From: Rhizorhabdus phycosphaerae
GTDB lineage: Bacteria > Pseudomonadota > Alphaproteobacteria > Sphingomonadales > Sphingomonadaceae
Length of the DNA stretch: 64,000 nt
Direction of reading: 5' to 3'
Assembly: GCF_011044255.1 (NCBI RefSeq)
Contig: NZ_CP049107.1
Span: 1,054,001-1,118,000, forward strand
The notes beneath the pieces were generated by a model. It was not told the origin of the DNA. It worked only from the letters and a program-made list of their open reading frames with translations, and searched no databases. This document shows, piece by piece, positions 6,630 through 15,455 of this stretch. Positions within the stretch are counted from its first letter, which is position 1, and the number at the start of each line of letters is the position of its first letter. A program made the translations under genes and the position numbers.

Positions 6630-8972
6630 ATGCAGCACGACGTAAAGCCGCAGGACCCCGACACCGTTGCCGCGCTAGAGGCGCTGGAGGGCAGGCTGCG
6701 CTGGCTGTCGAGCTGGACGATCCACAATGCCAATCATCTGCGCGACAGCCGCGACGGGCTGAAGGTCGGCGGACATCAGGCATCCTGCGCGTCGATGACC
6801 GCGATCATGTCGGCGCTCTATTTCCATGCGCTGCGCCCGCAGGACCGCGTCGCGGTGAAGCCCCATGCCGGGCCGGTGCTCCACGCCATCCACTATCTTC
6901 TGGGCAATCAGAGCCTTGACCAGTTGCAGCGCTTCCGCGCGCTGGGCGGCGCGCAGAGCTATCCGAGCCGGACCAAGGACAAGATCCCGGTCGATTTCTC
7001 GACCGGTTCGGTGGGCCTGGGCGTCGCGATCACCGCCTTTGCCAGCCTGGTGCAGGATTATCTGATCGCCCATGGACAGCTCGACGAGGCCGATGCCGGG
7101 CGCATGATCGCGCTGATGGGCGATGCCGAGCTCGACGAGGGCAATATCTACGAAGCGCTGATCGAGGGCTATAAGCACGACATCCGTAACTGCTGGTGGA
7201 TCGTCGACTATAACCGACAATCGCTCGATGCGACGACGGCGGACCGCATGTTTGGCCGCTTCGACGACATCTTCCGCACCTGCGGCTGGCGCGTGCTCAC
7301 GCTCAAACATGGGCGGCTCCAGCGCGAGACATTCCGCAGGCCCGGTGGACAGGCGATCGCCGACTGGATCGACAATTGCCCGAACGCCGAGTTCGCCGCG
7401 CTGACCTATCAGGGCGGGGCAGCCTGGCGCGAGCGGCTTACCCGCGATCTCGCCGGGCAGGACGAGGCGCTGGCGCTGATCGCCAGCTTCGACGACGCAG
7501 GTCTCGCCGCGCTGATGACCAATCTGGGCGGGCATTGCATCGAAACGCTGCTCGATGCCTTCGCGCGCGCAGACGACGACCGGCCGACCTTATTCATCGC
7601 CTATACGGTCAAGGGCTATGGCCTGCCCTTCGCGGGCCACAAGGACAACCATGCCGGGCTGATGAACCCGACCCAGATCGACGGCCTACGCCAGTCGATG
7701 GGGATCGCGGAGGGCGAGGAATGGTCGCCCTATGCCGGGCTCGGCGATAATGTCGAGGCGGTCGTGCGCCGCTTCGTGGCCGCCTCCCCCCTCGCCGTCC
7801 GCCCTGCCCCCGCAAAGGCGCCATCGATTCCGGTGCCGGCGGTGCTGCCGGTGCCCGAGGGTGACGAGCAATCGACCCAGGCGGCCTTCGGCCGCATCCT
7901 GCTCGACCTCGCCAAATCCGGTCATCCTCTGGCCGACCGCATCGTCACGACATCGCCCGACGTGACCGTGTCGACCAACCTCGGCGCCTTCGTGAACCAG
8001 CGCGGGCTGTTCCGGCGGCAGGAGCTCAAGGACGTCTTCCAGGCGGCACGAATCCCGTCGGCGCAGAAGTGGACCGGCCATGGCGCGGGCCAGCATATCG
8101 AACTGGGCATCGCCGAACATAATCTGTTTCTGATGCTCGCCGCGCTCGGCCTGTCCGGCCCGACCTTCGGCACGCGGCTGATCCCGATCGGCACCGTCTA
8201 TGACCCGTTCATCGCGCGCGGCCTCGATGCGCTGAACTATGGCTGCTACCAGGATGCGCGCTTCCTGCTGGTGGCGACCCCCTCGGGCGTCACGCTCGGG
8301 CCGGAGGGCGGCGCGCACCAATCGATCAATACCCCCCTGATCGGCATCGGCCAGCCCGGCCTAACCTATTTCGAGCCGGCCTGGGTCGACGAGCTGGCGC
8401 TCATGATGCGCTGGGCGTTCGAACATCTCCAGGCCGACGATGGCGGATCGGTCTATCTGCGCCTCACCACGCGCAGCATCGCGCAGGTCGCGCGCGAAGA
8501 TGACGCATGGCAGGCCGATGCGCTGAAGGGCGCCTATTGGCTGCGACGACCGGCGCCCGGTGCCGAGGCCGCGATCGCCTTCACCGGGGCGATTGCACCC
8601 GAGGCGCTGGCGGCCTGGGAGACGCTGAACGAGGACATAGCGGGTCTCGGCCTGCTCGCCGTGACCTCGCCAGACCTGCTGCATCGCGACTGGTCGTCCA
8701 GCCGCGCCGCGCGCTGGCGGGGTGCGCCGTCGCAGACGTCCCACGTCACCCGGCTGCTGAGCGACCTCGCTCCGGGTGCGGGACTGGTAACGGTGATCGA
8801 CGGCAGCCCCTCGGCCCTCTCCTGGCTGGGTGGCGTGCGAGGACACAGGACGAGCCCGCTTGGTCTCGACCGCTTCGGCCAGACGGGCGACCTGCCCGAT
8901 CTCTATGCGACCTATCGGCTCGACCGGGATGCGATCGTTGAAGCGGCAGCGGAGCTATTTCTGCGCGACTAG
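6630..8972 (+). CDS. Single-chain 2-oxoacid dehydrogenase E1 / transketolase-like thiamine diphosphate enzyme
   Basis: This protein of about 780 residues resembles homodimeric pyruvate dehydrogenase E1 (AceE/MdeB type). Near the N-terminus it has VGGHQASCASMTAIM and KPHAGPVLHAIHYLLG. The thiamine diphosphate/Mg region is MGDAELDEGNIYEAL, followed by VDYNRQSLD. The second half carries the pyrimidine-binding part with HIELGIAEHNLFLMLAALGL and a C-terminal transketolase domain. No lipoyl domain or E2/E3 genes lie nearby, so it would need partners elsewhere. I start at ATG 6630, which has AGGGAG about 7 bases upstream; ATG 6624 is the alternative. The frame opens far upstream, but that part is antisense to the regulator. 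The divergent Lrp-type gene suggests a branched or sulfur amino-acid-derived oxo acid such as 2-oxobutyrate as substrate, as for MdeB. The substrate is inference. Confidence 0.8.
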   Translation: MQHDVKPQDPDTVAALEALEGRLRWLSSWTIHNANHLRDSRDGLKVGGHQASCASMTAIMSALYFHALRPQDRVAVKPHAGPVLHAIHYLLGNQSLDQLQRFRALGGAQSYPSRTKDKIPVDFSTGSVGLGVAITAFASLVQDYLIAHGQLDEADAGRMIALMGDAELDEGNIYEALIEGYKHDIRNCWWIVDYNRQSLDATTADRMFGRFDDIFRTCGWRVLTLKHGRLQRETFRRPGGQAIADWIDNCPNAEFAALTYQGGAAWRERLTRDLAGQDEALALIASFDDAGLAALMTNLGGHCIETLLDAFARADDDRPTLFIAYTVKGYGLPFAGHKDNHAGLMNPTQIDGLRQSMGIAEGEEWSPYAGLGDNVEAVVRRFVAASPLAVRPAPAKAPSIPVPAVLPVPEGDEQSTQAAFGRILLDLAKSGHPLADRIVTTSPDVTVSTNLGAFVNQRGLFRRQELKDVFQAARIPSAQKWTGHGAGQHIELGIAEHNLFLMLAALGLSGPTFGTRLIPIGTVYDPFIARGLDALNYGCYQDARFLLVATPSGVTLGPEGGAHQSINTPLIGIGQPGLTYFEPAWVDELALMMRWAFEHLQADDGGSVYLRLTTRSIAQVAREDDAWQADALKGAYWLRRPAPGAEAAIAFTGAIAPEALAAWETLNEDIAGLGLLAVTSPDLLHRDWSSSRAARWRGAPSQTSHVTRLLSDLAPGAGLVTVIDGSPSALSWLGGVRGHRTSPLGLDRFGQTGDLPDLYATYRLDRDAIVEAAAELFLRD

Positions 8973-9072
8973 AGAATTTTCAAATTGATCGGATGCGGTG
9001 GATGGCTCGGAAAAAGCGGCATCGAGAACATAGAGCGTTTTCACCCATGGTGACAGTGCTCCAGAGGACAGG

Positions 9073-11172
9073 CTACGCCACGCCGAGTGTCGTGCGATCG
9101 ACCTCGGCCGGCGCTATGGGGCGCCCGTAATAATAGCCCTGCGCATAGGCACAGCCCATCTCGCGCAGGCGTGCGGCGCCGTCTGCCGTCTCGATTCCCT
9201 CGGCGATCACGCAGACGCCCAAGGCGCGTGCGAGGCCCAGCACCGCATCGACGATGCAGGCGCATTCTGTCGATTCGAGGAAGCGGCCGGCAAAGCTGCG
9301 ATCGATCTTGATCCGGTCGAAGCTGAGCAGCAGCAGATGCGACAGCGAGGAATAGCCCGTCCCGAAATCATCGAGCGATAGCCGGAAGCCGGCCGCCTTA
9401 AGCGCGCGCAAATTGGCCAGAACGGCAGGCGCCTTGCCGAGCGCCGCAGTCTCGGTGATTTCGATCTCGATCCGGCGGGGATCGACGCCGTGAAGCCGCG
9501 CGAGATCGGCCACGCGTGCTGCGAGCCCGTCGCGGCGGAGCTGCATCGGCGAGAGATTCACCGCCACGCCGATGTCGGCCGGCAGCGACGCGGCAAACTG
9601 CAGCGCCTGCGTCATCAACGCTATCCCCATGGCGTGGATCTGACCGGTCTTCTCGGCGACGGTGACGAACTCGTCGGGCGACACCGCGCCCAGACTGGGA
9701 TGCGACCAGCGCGCCAGAGCCTCGAACGCCACGACATGCTCGTCGGACAAGCGGACGATCGGCTGATAGTGCAGGATGATATCGCCCTGGCGGATGGCAC
9801 CGTCGAGCTCGCGCTCGATCAGCTGGCGCCGCTGTATCCGTGCGTGGAGCGCCTGATCGAACAGGCGATAGGTTCCCCGCCCGCTCCGCTTCGCCTCGGC
9901 CAACGCGGAATCGACATGGGCCAGCCAATCCTCGGCGGCCGGCTCAGGACCATCGCCGCCCGCAAACAGGGCCACGCCGATCGATGCGCCGACCGACAGC
10001 CGCTCCTCCTGGACGTCGATCGGCTGCGCAACCTCGCGCAGCAGGCGCTCGGCGAGTTGCTCGGGCAGGTCGTCGTCCCCGGGCGACAGCGGGACGACGA
10101 CGGCGAACTGGTCGCCGCCGAGCCGCGCGATGAAGTCCTGGTCCCGCACCACCGAGCGGATGCGCTGGCCCACGACCCACAGCAGCGCGTCCCCCGCCTG
10201 ATGCCCATAGGCATCGTTGATCGTCCGGAACCCGTCGAGGTCGACGATAAGCGCGGCATGGGCCCCGTCCCGTCCGCCCACGCGCCCGAGCGCCAGTTCC
10301 TGAAGATGCCGGCTGAAGGCCGCACGGTTGTACAGGCCGGTCAGCGCGTCGCGATCGGCGAGATAGCGCACCTCGTCCTGCCGGCGTTGCTCCACCCTCC
10401 GTTCGAGGGTCCGGTCCAGCGCATATTTGACGATCTTCGCCGGCAGCCCCGCCGCATCGGGAATCGGGCTGTAGAAGGCATCGATCCACAGCTCGCGACC
10501 GTCCTTGCCGAAACGGCGCAGCTGCGACGTCTGACACCGGCCATGGCGAAGCGCCGACCAGAACTGGCGATATTCGTCGGTGCCGGCATAGGCGGCGCTG
10601 ACAAACATGGCGTGATAGCGGCCCACCAGTTCGGAGAGCTCATAGCCGAAGGCGGCCAGAAAATTCTCGTTGGCGGTCAGTATCCGTCCGTCGAGGTCGA
10701 ATTCCGCCACCATCATCGTGCGCCGCAGGGCGGCGATCTCGTTGCGTGACTGGGCCGCGGCGTCGCTCTCCGCCGTGACGTCGAAACCCGCAAGGATCAG
10801 ATATTGGCCGCCCGATGGATGCGGTTCGCAAAGGCGATAGTCGCCACGCAGCAGGATGAGTCCGCCATCGCGCCGCCGCCCCCGGATCGTACCGGAGGCG
10901 TCTTCGTCTTCTGCGGCGGCGGCCCAGATCGCGGCGAAGTCGGCATTGCCCGATTCCCCGGTCATGACGAAGTCGGCAAACGGCTTGTCCAGCGCATCCT
11001 CGCGCTGATAGCCGAACAGCGACAGGAAATGGTCGCTGGCCTCTTCCAGACGACCGTCCGCATCGAACCGCGCGAGCGCAAGCGTTTCGGGCAATGAGGC
11101 GCTCGCGAAAGCATCGAGAGCAGCCGCGAGGCCGTTGCCGTCGACCGGAAAATCGGAGAAAGCGTAACTCAT
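9073..11172 (-). CDS. PAS-PAS-GGDEF-EAL protein, probable c-di-GMP phosphodiesterase
   Basis: This 699-residue cytoplasmic protein has two PAS domains (about 30-135 and 150-255), a GGDEF domain (about 270-440) and an EAL domain (about 450-695). The cyclase signature is GGDQF at 352-356. The glutamate of GGDEF is replaced by Gln, so cyclase activity is probably lost or weak and the domain may bind GTP as a regulator. The EAL domain keeps FEALARW (EAL at 484-486), DDFGTGYSSL and AEGIET, so it is probably an active phosphodiesterase. There are no membrane segments. It is the last gene of the chemotaxis operon, 21 bases after the 578-residue protein, and probably links chemotactic signalling to the motile/sessile switch. 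The 100 bp downstream show no clear terminator. Confidence 0.92.
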   Translation of the reverse strand: MSYAFSDFPVDGNGLAAALDAFASASLPETLALARFDADGRLEEASDHFLSLFGYQREDALDKPFADFVMTGESGNADFAAIWAAAAEDEDASGTIRGRRRDGGLILLRGDYRLCEPHPSGGQYLILAGFDVTAESDAAAQSRNEIAALRRTMMVAEFDLDGRILTANENFLAAFGYELSELVGRYHAMFVSAAYAGTDEYRQFWSALRHGRCQTSQLRRFGKDGRELWIDAFYSPIPDAAGLPAKIVKYALDRTLERRVEQRRQDEVRYLADRDALTGLYNRAAFSRHLQELALGRVGGRDGAHAALIVDLDGFRTINDAYGHQAGDALLWVVGQRIRSVVRDQDFIARLGGDQFAVVVPLSPGDDDLPEQLAERLLREVAQPIDVQEERLSVGASIGVALFAGGDGPEPAAEDWLAHVDSALAEAKRSGRGTYRLFDQALHARIQRRQLIERELDGAIRQGDIILHYQPIVRLSDEHVVAFEALARWSHPSLGAVSPDEFVTVAEKTGQIHAMGIALMTQALQFAASLPADIGVAVNLSPMQLRRDGLAARVADLARLHGVDPRRIEIEITETAALGKAPAVLANLRALKAAGFRLSLDDFGTGYSSLSHLLLLSFDRIKIDRSFAGRFLESTECACIVDAVLGLARALGVCVIAEGIETADGAARLREMGCAYAQGYYYGRPIAPAEVDRTTLGVA

Positions 11173-11193
11173 CCGATGGACCGGATGCCGCTG

Positions 11194-12930
11194 CTAGAAA
11201 AGAGCATCGTCGAACAGCGCATCGTCGTCGTCACCGCCCGCCGCCGCGCCGGAAACGGGCGCCGCGGAGAAACTCACCGCCTCACCGATACGGAACTGAT
11301 CGTGGATGCGCCGTTCGCTCGCCATCGTGTAGGTGCGGGCGATCTCGTCGAGCACGATCCGGGCCGGATGGTCGACATCGGGCGGGAGCGCGGCTTCCGT
11401 CTTCACCTCTGCCGCGAGCGTGGTCGCAATGCCTTCGATGATTCCGCCCAGGTCCAGCCCGGCTTCCAGTTCATCGGTGGTCTGGCGTAGCATCGCCAAT
11501 ATGCCATTGGCTTCGTTCGTCGCGTTGTTCATCGCCTGCTCGGTGCGACGGGCGCCCTCGCGGATGGCGTCGAGCGAGCGGGTCAACTCGTCGCCCGCCC
11601 CTGCGCCCGCCGCCTCGGAGCGGTCGCGCATGCGCAGCGAGATCATGTTCAGCTCGTCCGCCGACTTGGTGATGCCACAGATGGTGGTGTCGAGCTTTTC
11701 GGAATAGCCGCGAATCTCGTTCGAGATCACCGTCACTGCCTTGCCTATGGCCTCCACCCGCCTGCACCGCAGGCCGATGTTGATCGCCATCTGCTGCACG
11801 TCGAGCCGGAGGTCACGAATTGCGACAACGCGGGTCGAAAGATCGGAGACGGTGGCGATGATGATCTTCAGCGTTTCGTCCGCCTGCCGGTCCGCGCAGT
11901 GGAGCTGCGCGAGCATGGCCGCCGCGTCGGCGATGCCGGACTCGAGCCGGCGTAGGAATATCTGCCCGCCGTCCCCGCTGCCGCCATGATCCTTGAGCGC
12001 CAGCAATCGGCCCGCCTGGGGCCCCAGCGCGCGCAGCGATCCGATAACGACCTCGGTCTCGCGGCGGAAATCCGCAGCGGTGTCGAACAGCTGCGCCACG
12101 AGCATCGCCAGCACATGATGACGGGTCTGCGTCCCGATTTCGGCCGCACAATCCGGCCCCGCCAGAAAGGCTTCGAGCAAGGTGCAGCCAGTCAGGACAT
12201 GTTCCAGCCGCTGCCGTGCGATATCGCCGATCTGGATCGCGCCCAGCACTGCCGCGACGTTGCCCTGGATCGAGCGGGCGATCTGACCGGTCGCATCGGC
12301 AAGCTTGGCCAGCTGCGCCTGGTGATCGCGCAGGTCGCTCGCGTCCTGCAGCAGGCGTTCGGGCACCTGCGGGACGACGCGCGCACATTCGGAGGCGAGC
12401 TGCCGGTCGGTGCGCTCCATCCCGGCAAGGCTCACCTCGAGCTGCTCGAGCTTGATGCCGAAGCCATCGGCCTCGAGCTTGCCGTCGTGAAGCTGCTGCC
12501 GCATCACGTCCGCGAACTCGACGAAGTCGGGTGCGCCGGACGCGGCGATCTTGACGTTCATGCTGTAGATCTGGAGCACTTCCAGGGTCCGCTGCACATC
12601 GTCGACATATTTGCGCAAGGTCGAGGATGCGGTGCGGATGAGCGATACTTCCGCCGCCCGGTCGGCAACCTGCGCCGACACGTCGAACAGCCTGCGCGCC
12701 GCGCGCGTCAGATTGTCGACCGCCGCCGCCGCGTCCCCGCGCTCGAAAACGGTACCGACCTCGTTCAGTGACGCAACCACCTTGTCGATGGACTCGACCG
12801 CTGCGGCGAGCGTCGTCCCCACCTGCAGGAAGCGGGCGTCCAGGCTGGTAACGATCCGCGACAGCTCGTCCTGCGATGCAAAGACCTGGCCCGGCCAGGG
12901 TTGCTCGATGGAGAGGATCTCGTGCTGCAT
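11194..12930 (-). CDS. Soluble chemotaxis-operon protein with CheZ-like DxxxQ motif and receptor-tip-like segment
   Basis: This 578-residue protein is mostly helical, has no membrane segment or signal peptide, and matches no standard chemotaxis protein. Three things stand out. Residues 229-246 (LGAIQIGDIARQRLEHVL) align by eye with the CheZ active-site helix: D236 and Q240 have the D-x3-Q spacing of E. coli CheZ D143/Q147, and QDITGQR-type text is typical of CheZ. Residues 379-411 (QMAINIGLRCRRVEAIGKAV and following) align with the hairpin tip of methyl-accepting proteins ([21 protein letters not shown]) but have lost several conserved positions. The last 12 residues, DDDDALFDDALF, resemble acidic CheY-binding tails. 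It lies 12 bases after cheB, and no other cheZ is visible. A CheY-P phosphatase or scaffold role is inference. Confidence 0.75.
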   Translation of the reverse strand: MQHEILSIEQPWPGQVFASQDELSRIVTSLDARFLQVGTTLAAAVESIDKVVASLNEVGTVFERGDAAAAVDNLTRAARRLFDVSAQVADRAAEVSLIRTASSTLRKYVDDVQRTLEVLQIYSMNVKIAASGAPDFVEFADVMRQQLHDGKLEADGFGIKLEQLEVSLAGMERTDRQLASECARVVPQVPERLLQDASDLRDHQAQLAKLADATGQIARSIQGNVAAVLGAIQIGDIARQRLEHVLTGCTLLEAFLAGPDCAAEIGTQTRHHVLAMLVAQLFDTAADFRRETEVVIGSLRALGPQAGRLLALKDHGGSGDGGQIFLRRLESGIADAAAMLAQLHCADRQADETLKIIIATVSDLSTRVVAIRDLRLDVQQMAINIGLRCRRVEAIGKAVTVISNEIRGYSEKLDTTICGITKSADELNMISLRMRDRSEAAGAGAGDELTRSLDAIREGARRTEQAMNNATNEANGILAMLRQTTDELEAGLDLGGIIEGIATTLAAEVKTEAALPPDVDHPARIVLDEIARTYTMASERRIHDQFRIGEAVSFSAAPVSGAAAGGDDDDALFDDALF

Positions 12931-12942
12931 CCAATCTTCTCC

Positions 12943-14031
12943 TTAGCGTGCCGTCGCGTGCAGCAATTCGCGGGCGATGGCGCCGAGCGGGATGACCTTG
13001 TCCACCGCGTTGCGCGCAATCGCTTCCTTGGGCATGCCGAAGACGATCGACGTCGCCTCGTCCTGCGCGAAGGTGCGGGCGCCACCCTGTTTCATCTCGA
13101 GCATGCCGCGGGCGCCATCGTCGCCCATGCCGGTCATGATGATGCCGACCGCATTCGATCCCGCGCAGCGCGCCGCCGAGCGGAACAGGACGTCGACCGA
13201 CGGACGGTGCCGCGAGACGAGCGGCCCGTCGCGGACGGAAACGAGATAGCGGGCGCCCTGGCGTTCGAGCATCGTGTGCCGGCCGCCGGGCGCGATCAGG
13301 ACGTGGCCGCGCATGACGGTGTCGCCATCCTCGGCTTCCTTGACGCTCACCTCGCACAAGCCGTCGAGCCGCTTGGCGAAGGCGCGGGTGAAATTCTCGG
13401 GCATGTGCTGCACGACGACGATACCCGGCGAATTGGCGGGCAGCGCCTCAAGCACCTCGCGCAGCGCCTCGGTTCCCCCGGTCGACGCACCGATGCAGAC
13501 CACCATCTCGGTGGTGCGGCTCATCGCCTTGCCGCTGGGCGGCGGCAGAACCGCATCGGCGGTGAGCTTGGCTTGAGGCTCGATCCTGGAGGGCGTGGAG
13601 GTGCTGACGCGCCGTCCCTTGACGCGAGCCCGCGCGGCACCCTTGACGGTCTCGCGGATCATCATCCGCGCTTCGGACAGGTGATCGGCCACGCCCAGGC
13701 GCGGCTTGAGGATCACGTCGACCGCGCCCGCCGCCATGGCTTCGAGCAGGGTCTCGGAGCCTTCCTCGGTCAGCGAGGAGCACATCACTACCGGAATCGG
13801 ACATTGCTGCATCAGCTTGCGCAGGAAGGTGATGCCATCCATGCGTGGCATTTCGACGTCCAGCGTGATGACGTCCGGCAGCTCGGTCTGCAGGTAGCGG
13901 GCCGCTGCGAAAGGATCGGCAGCGGTGGCGATCACCTCCAGTTCGGGGTCCTCCTCCAGGATCGTCTTCATCGTCTGGCGGACGCTGGCGCTGTCGTCGA
14001 TCACGAGGACACGGGTCTTGGCTTTAAGCAT
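12943..14031 (-). CDS. cheB: CheB, protein-glutamate methylesterase/glutamine deamidase
   Basis: This 362-residue protein removes methyl groups from receptor glutamates and deamidates glutamines during adaptation. The receiver domain (about 1-125) has IDDSASVR and the phosphorylation site D58 in [11 protein letters not shown]. After a Pro/Ser linker, the methylesterase domain carries the triad Ser183 (GASTGG), His209 (QHMPENF) and Asp305 (GMGDDG). The ribosome binding site GGAGGAAC lies across the end of cheR, and the ATG starts two bases after the cheR stop, so the two adaptation enzymes are tightly coupled. Length is normal for the family. It is cytoplasmic and would act at the receptor arrays formed with the neighbouring MCPs. 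Confidence 0.97.
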   Translation of the reverse strand: MLKAKTRVLVIDDSASVRQTMKTILEEDPELEVIATAADPFAAARYLQTELPDVITLDVEMPRMDGITFLRKLMQQCPIPVVMCSSLTEEGSETLLEAMAAGAVDVILKPRLGVADHLSEARMMIRETVKGAARARVKGRRVSTSTPSRIEPQAKLTADAVLPPPSGKAMSRTTEMVVCIGASTGGTEALREVLEALPANSPGIVVVQHMPENFTRAFAKRLDGLCEVSVKEAEDGDTVMRGHVLIAPGGRHTMLERQGARYLVSVRDGPLVSRHRPSVDVLFRSAARCAGSNAVGIIMTGMGDDGARGMLEMKQGGARTFAQDEATSIVFGMPKEAIARNAVDKVIPLGAIARELLHATAR

Positions 14032-14033
14032 GC

Positions 14034-14885
14034 TCAGTTCCTCCGGAACACCGTGTTCGCAACCGCCGTCACGGGCAGATTCATGCCCGCGATCGACTCC
14101 GAATGGCCCAGCATCAGATAGCCGCCGGGCCGGAGCTTGGCGCAGAGCCTGCTGACGACCTTCTGCTGGGTAGGCTTGTCGAAATAGATGAGGACGTTGC
14201 GACAGAAGACGATGTCGACAGGCTCTCCGATCGGATAATGATCGTCCATCAGGTTGAGCCGGCCGAACGCCACCTTCGAGCGAAGTCCCGGGCTGATCCT
14301 GACGTCGCGCCGCTCGGGCGAGCGCGGGCGCAGGATGTAGCGGCGATGCAATTCCGGCGGTACCGGAGCAAGCAGCTCGGCCGGATAGATTCCCTTGACC
14401 GCTGTCGAAAGGACCTCGGTATCGAGGTCCGTCGCCAGGATCTGATAGTCGGGTCCGCCATTTTTCTGGGCGAAGTCGTCGAGAACCATCGCGATGGTGT
14501 AGGGTTCGGCCCCGGTCGAACAGGCGGCACTCCAGACACGGATCCGGCGCTGCCCCTCCCGTTTATAGTGCGGCAGGACGGTCTCCTGCAGATAATCGAA
14601 GTGTCGCGGCTCGCGGAAGAAATCGGTCTTGTTGGTCGTCACCGCGTTGATCAGGTGGACGAGTTCTTCGTCCGACACCCCGTCCCCCAGGACATGCTCG
14701 CAATATGCGTCGAGGCTGGCCATGCCCAGCGCCCGCACGCGACGGCGCAGGCGTCCTTCGACCATGGTCAGCTTGGATTCGGGCATCCGGATCCCGCTCT
14801 GACCATAGATGAAGGCTGCGAGCTTCTTGAAATTGCGAGGGCTGATGCCGTCGCCGAGCACGGCGGAGGCGGGGGTGGCTGGCAC
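14034..14885 (-). CDS. cheR: CheR, chemotaxis protein methyltransferase
   Basis: This 283-residue enzyme methylates receptor glutamates using S-adenosylmethionine. The N-terminal helical domain (about 12-80) is followed by the SAM-binding domain with [13 protein letters not shown], the glycine-rich loop [26 protein letters not shown], and the catalytic-region text [23 protein letters not shown] near the end is typical of CheR. It lies 87 bases after cheW and runs into cheB. Of the receptors in the window, only the globin-coupled one ends in a pentapeptide of the type that tethers CheR (DWSSF). The three membrane receptors lack it. Confidence 0.97.
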   Translation of the reverse strand: MPATPASAVLGDGISPRNFKKLAAFIYGQSGIRMPESKLTMVEGRLRRRVRALGMASLDAYCEHVLGDGVSDEELVHLINAVTTNKTDFFREPRHFDYLQETVLPHYKREGQRRIRVWSAACSTGAEPYTIAMVLDDFAQKNGGPDYQILATDLDTEVLSTAVKGIYPAELLAPVPPELHRRYILRPRSPERRDVRISPGLRSKVAFGRLNLMDDHYPIGEPVDIVFCRNVLIYFDKPTQQKVVSRLCAKLRPGGYLMLGHSESIAGMNLPVTAVANTVFRRN

Positions 14886-14972
14886 GTCAGAAACTCCGTT
14901 CGATCGAATTCATGCGGCGGACGGACAGCGCGAGGCCGAGCCCGTCCGTCGATGCGGCATGACGTCCCCTCG

Positions 14973-15455
14973 TCATGCGACCCTGGCCACGTCCTGCGCG
15001 GCGTTCACGCTCTCGTCGGTCGTGAAGATGTGCGCCACGTCGACGATCACGACGAAGCCCGCTTCCTCGCGGATCACGCCGGTGATGTAGTCCGACCGCC
15101 AGCCGATGCCGATGTCGGGCGCCTTTTCGATCCGGTCGGTCGGAAAGGCGCTGACACCCAGCACGCGATCGATCACCACGCCCAGCGACAGCGTCCGGTC
15201 CGCCAGCGGAATGTCGAGGATGATGATCCGCGTCGCCAGCGTGGGCTCGGCGGATGCCAGTCCCATTCGCAACCGGAAATCGACCGTCGGCACGCCCTGC
15301 CCGCGCACGTCGGTCAGGCCGACGAAATGGGCAGGGCCATTCGGCACGTGGAAGGGCTCGCGATAGTCGAGGATCTCGCGGACCAGTGCCACCGGCACCG
15401 CGAAGACCTCATCATCGAGACCGAAGGTTACGACCTGTATTTCGCTCATACTCAT
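14973..15455 (-). CDS. cheW: CheW adaptor protein (second copy)
   Basis: This 160-residue CheW couples receptors to CheA. The sequence starts with [20 protein letters not shown], followed by [20 protein letters not shown] and the conserved [16 protein letters not shown]. The C-terminal part includes [11 protein letters not shown] and [15 protein letters not shown]. The ATG at 15453-15455 overlaps the TGA of the preceding receptor as ATGA, so it is translationally coupled to that receptor; a second ATG two codons in is possible. It is one of two CheW copies in the operon, the other following cheA. The two are clearly different in sequence, so they may serve different receptor sets. Confidence 0.95.
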   Translation of the reverse strand: MSMSEIQVVTFGLDDEVFAVPVALVREILDYREPFHVPNGPAHFVGLTDVRGQGVPTVDFRLRMGLASAEPTLATRIIILDIPLADRTLSLGVVIDRVLGVSAFPTDRIEKAPDIGIGWRSDYITGVIREEAGFVVIVDVAHIFTTDESVNAAQDVARVA

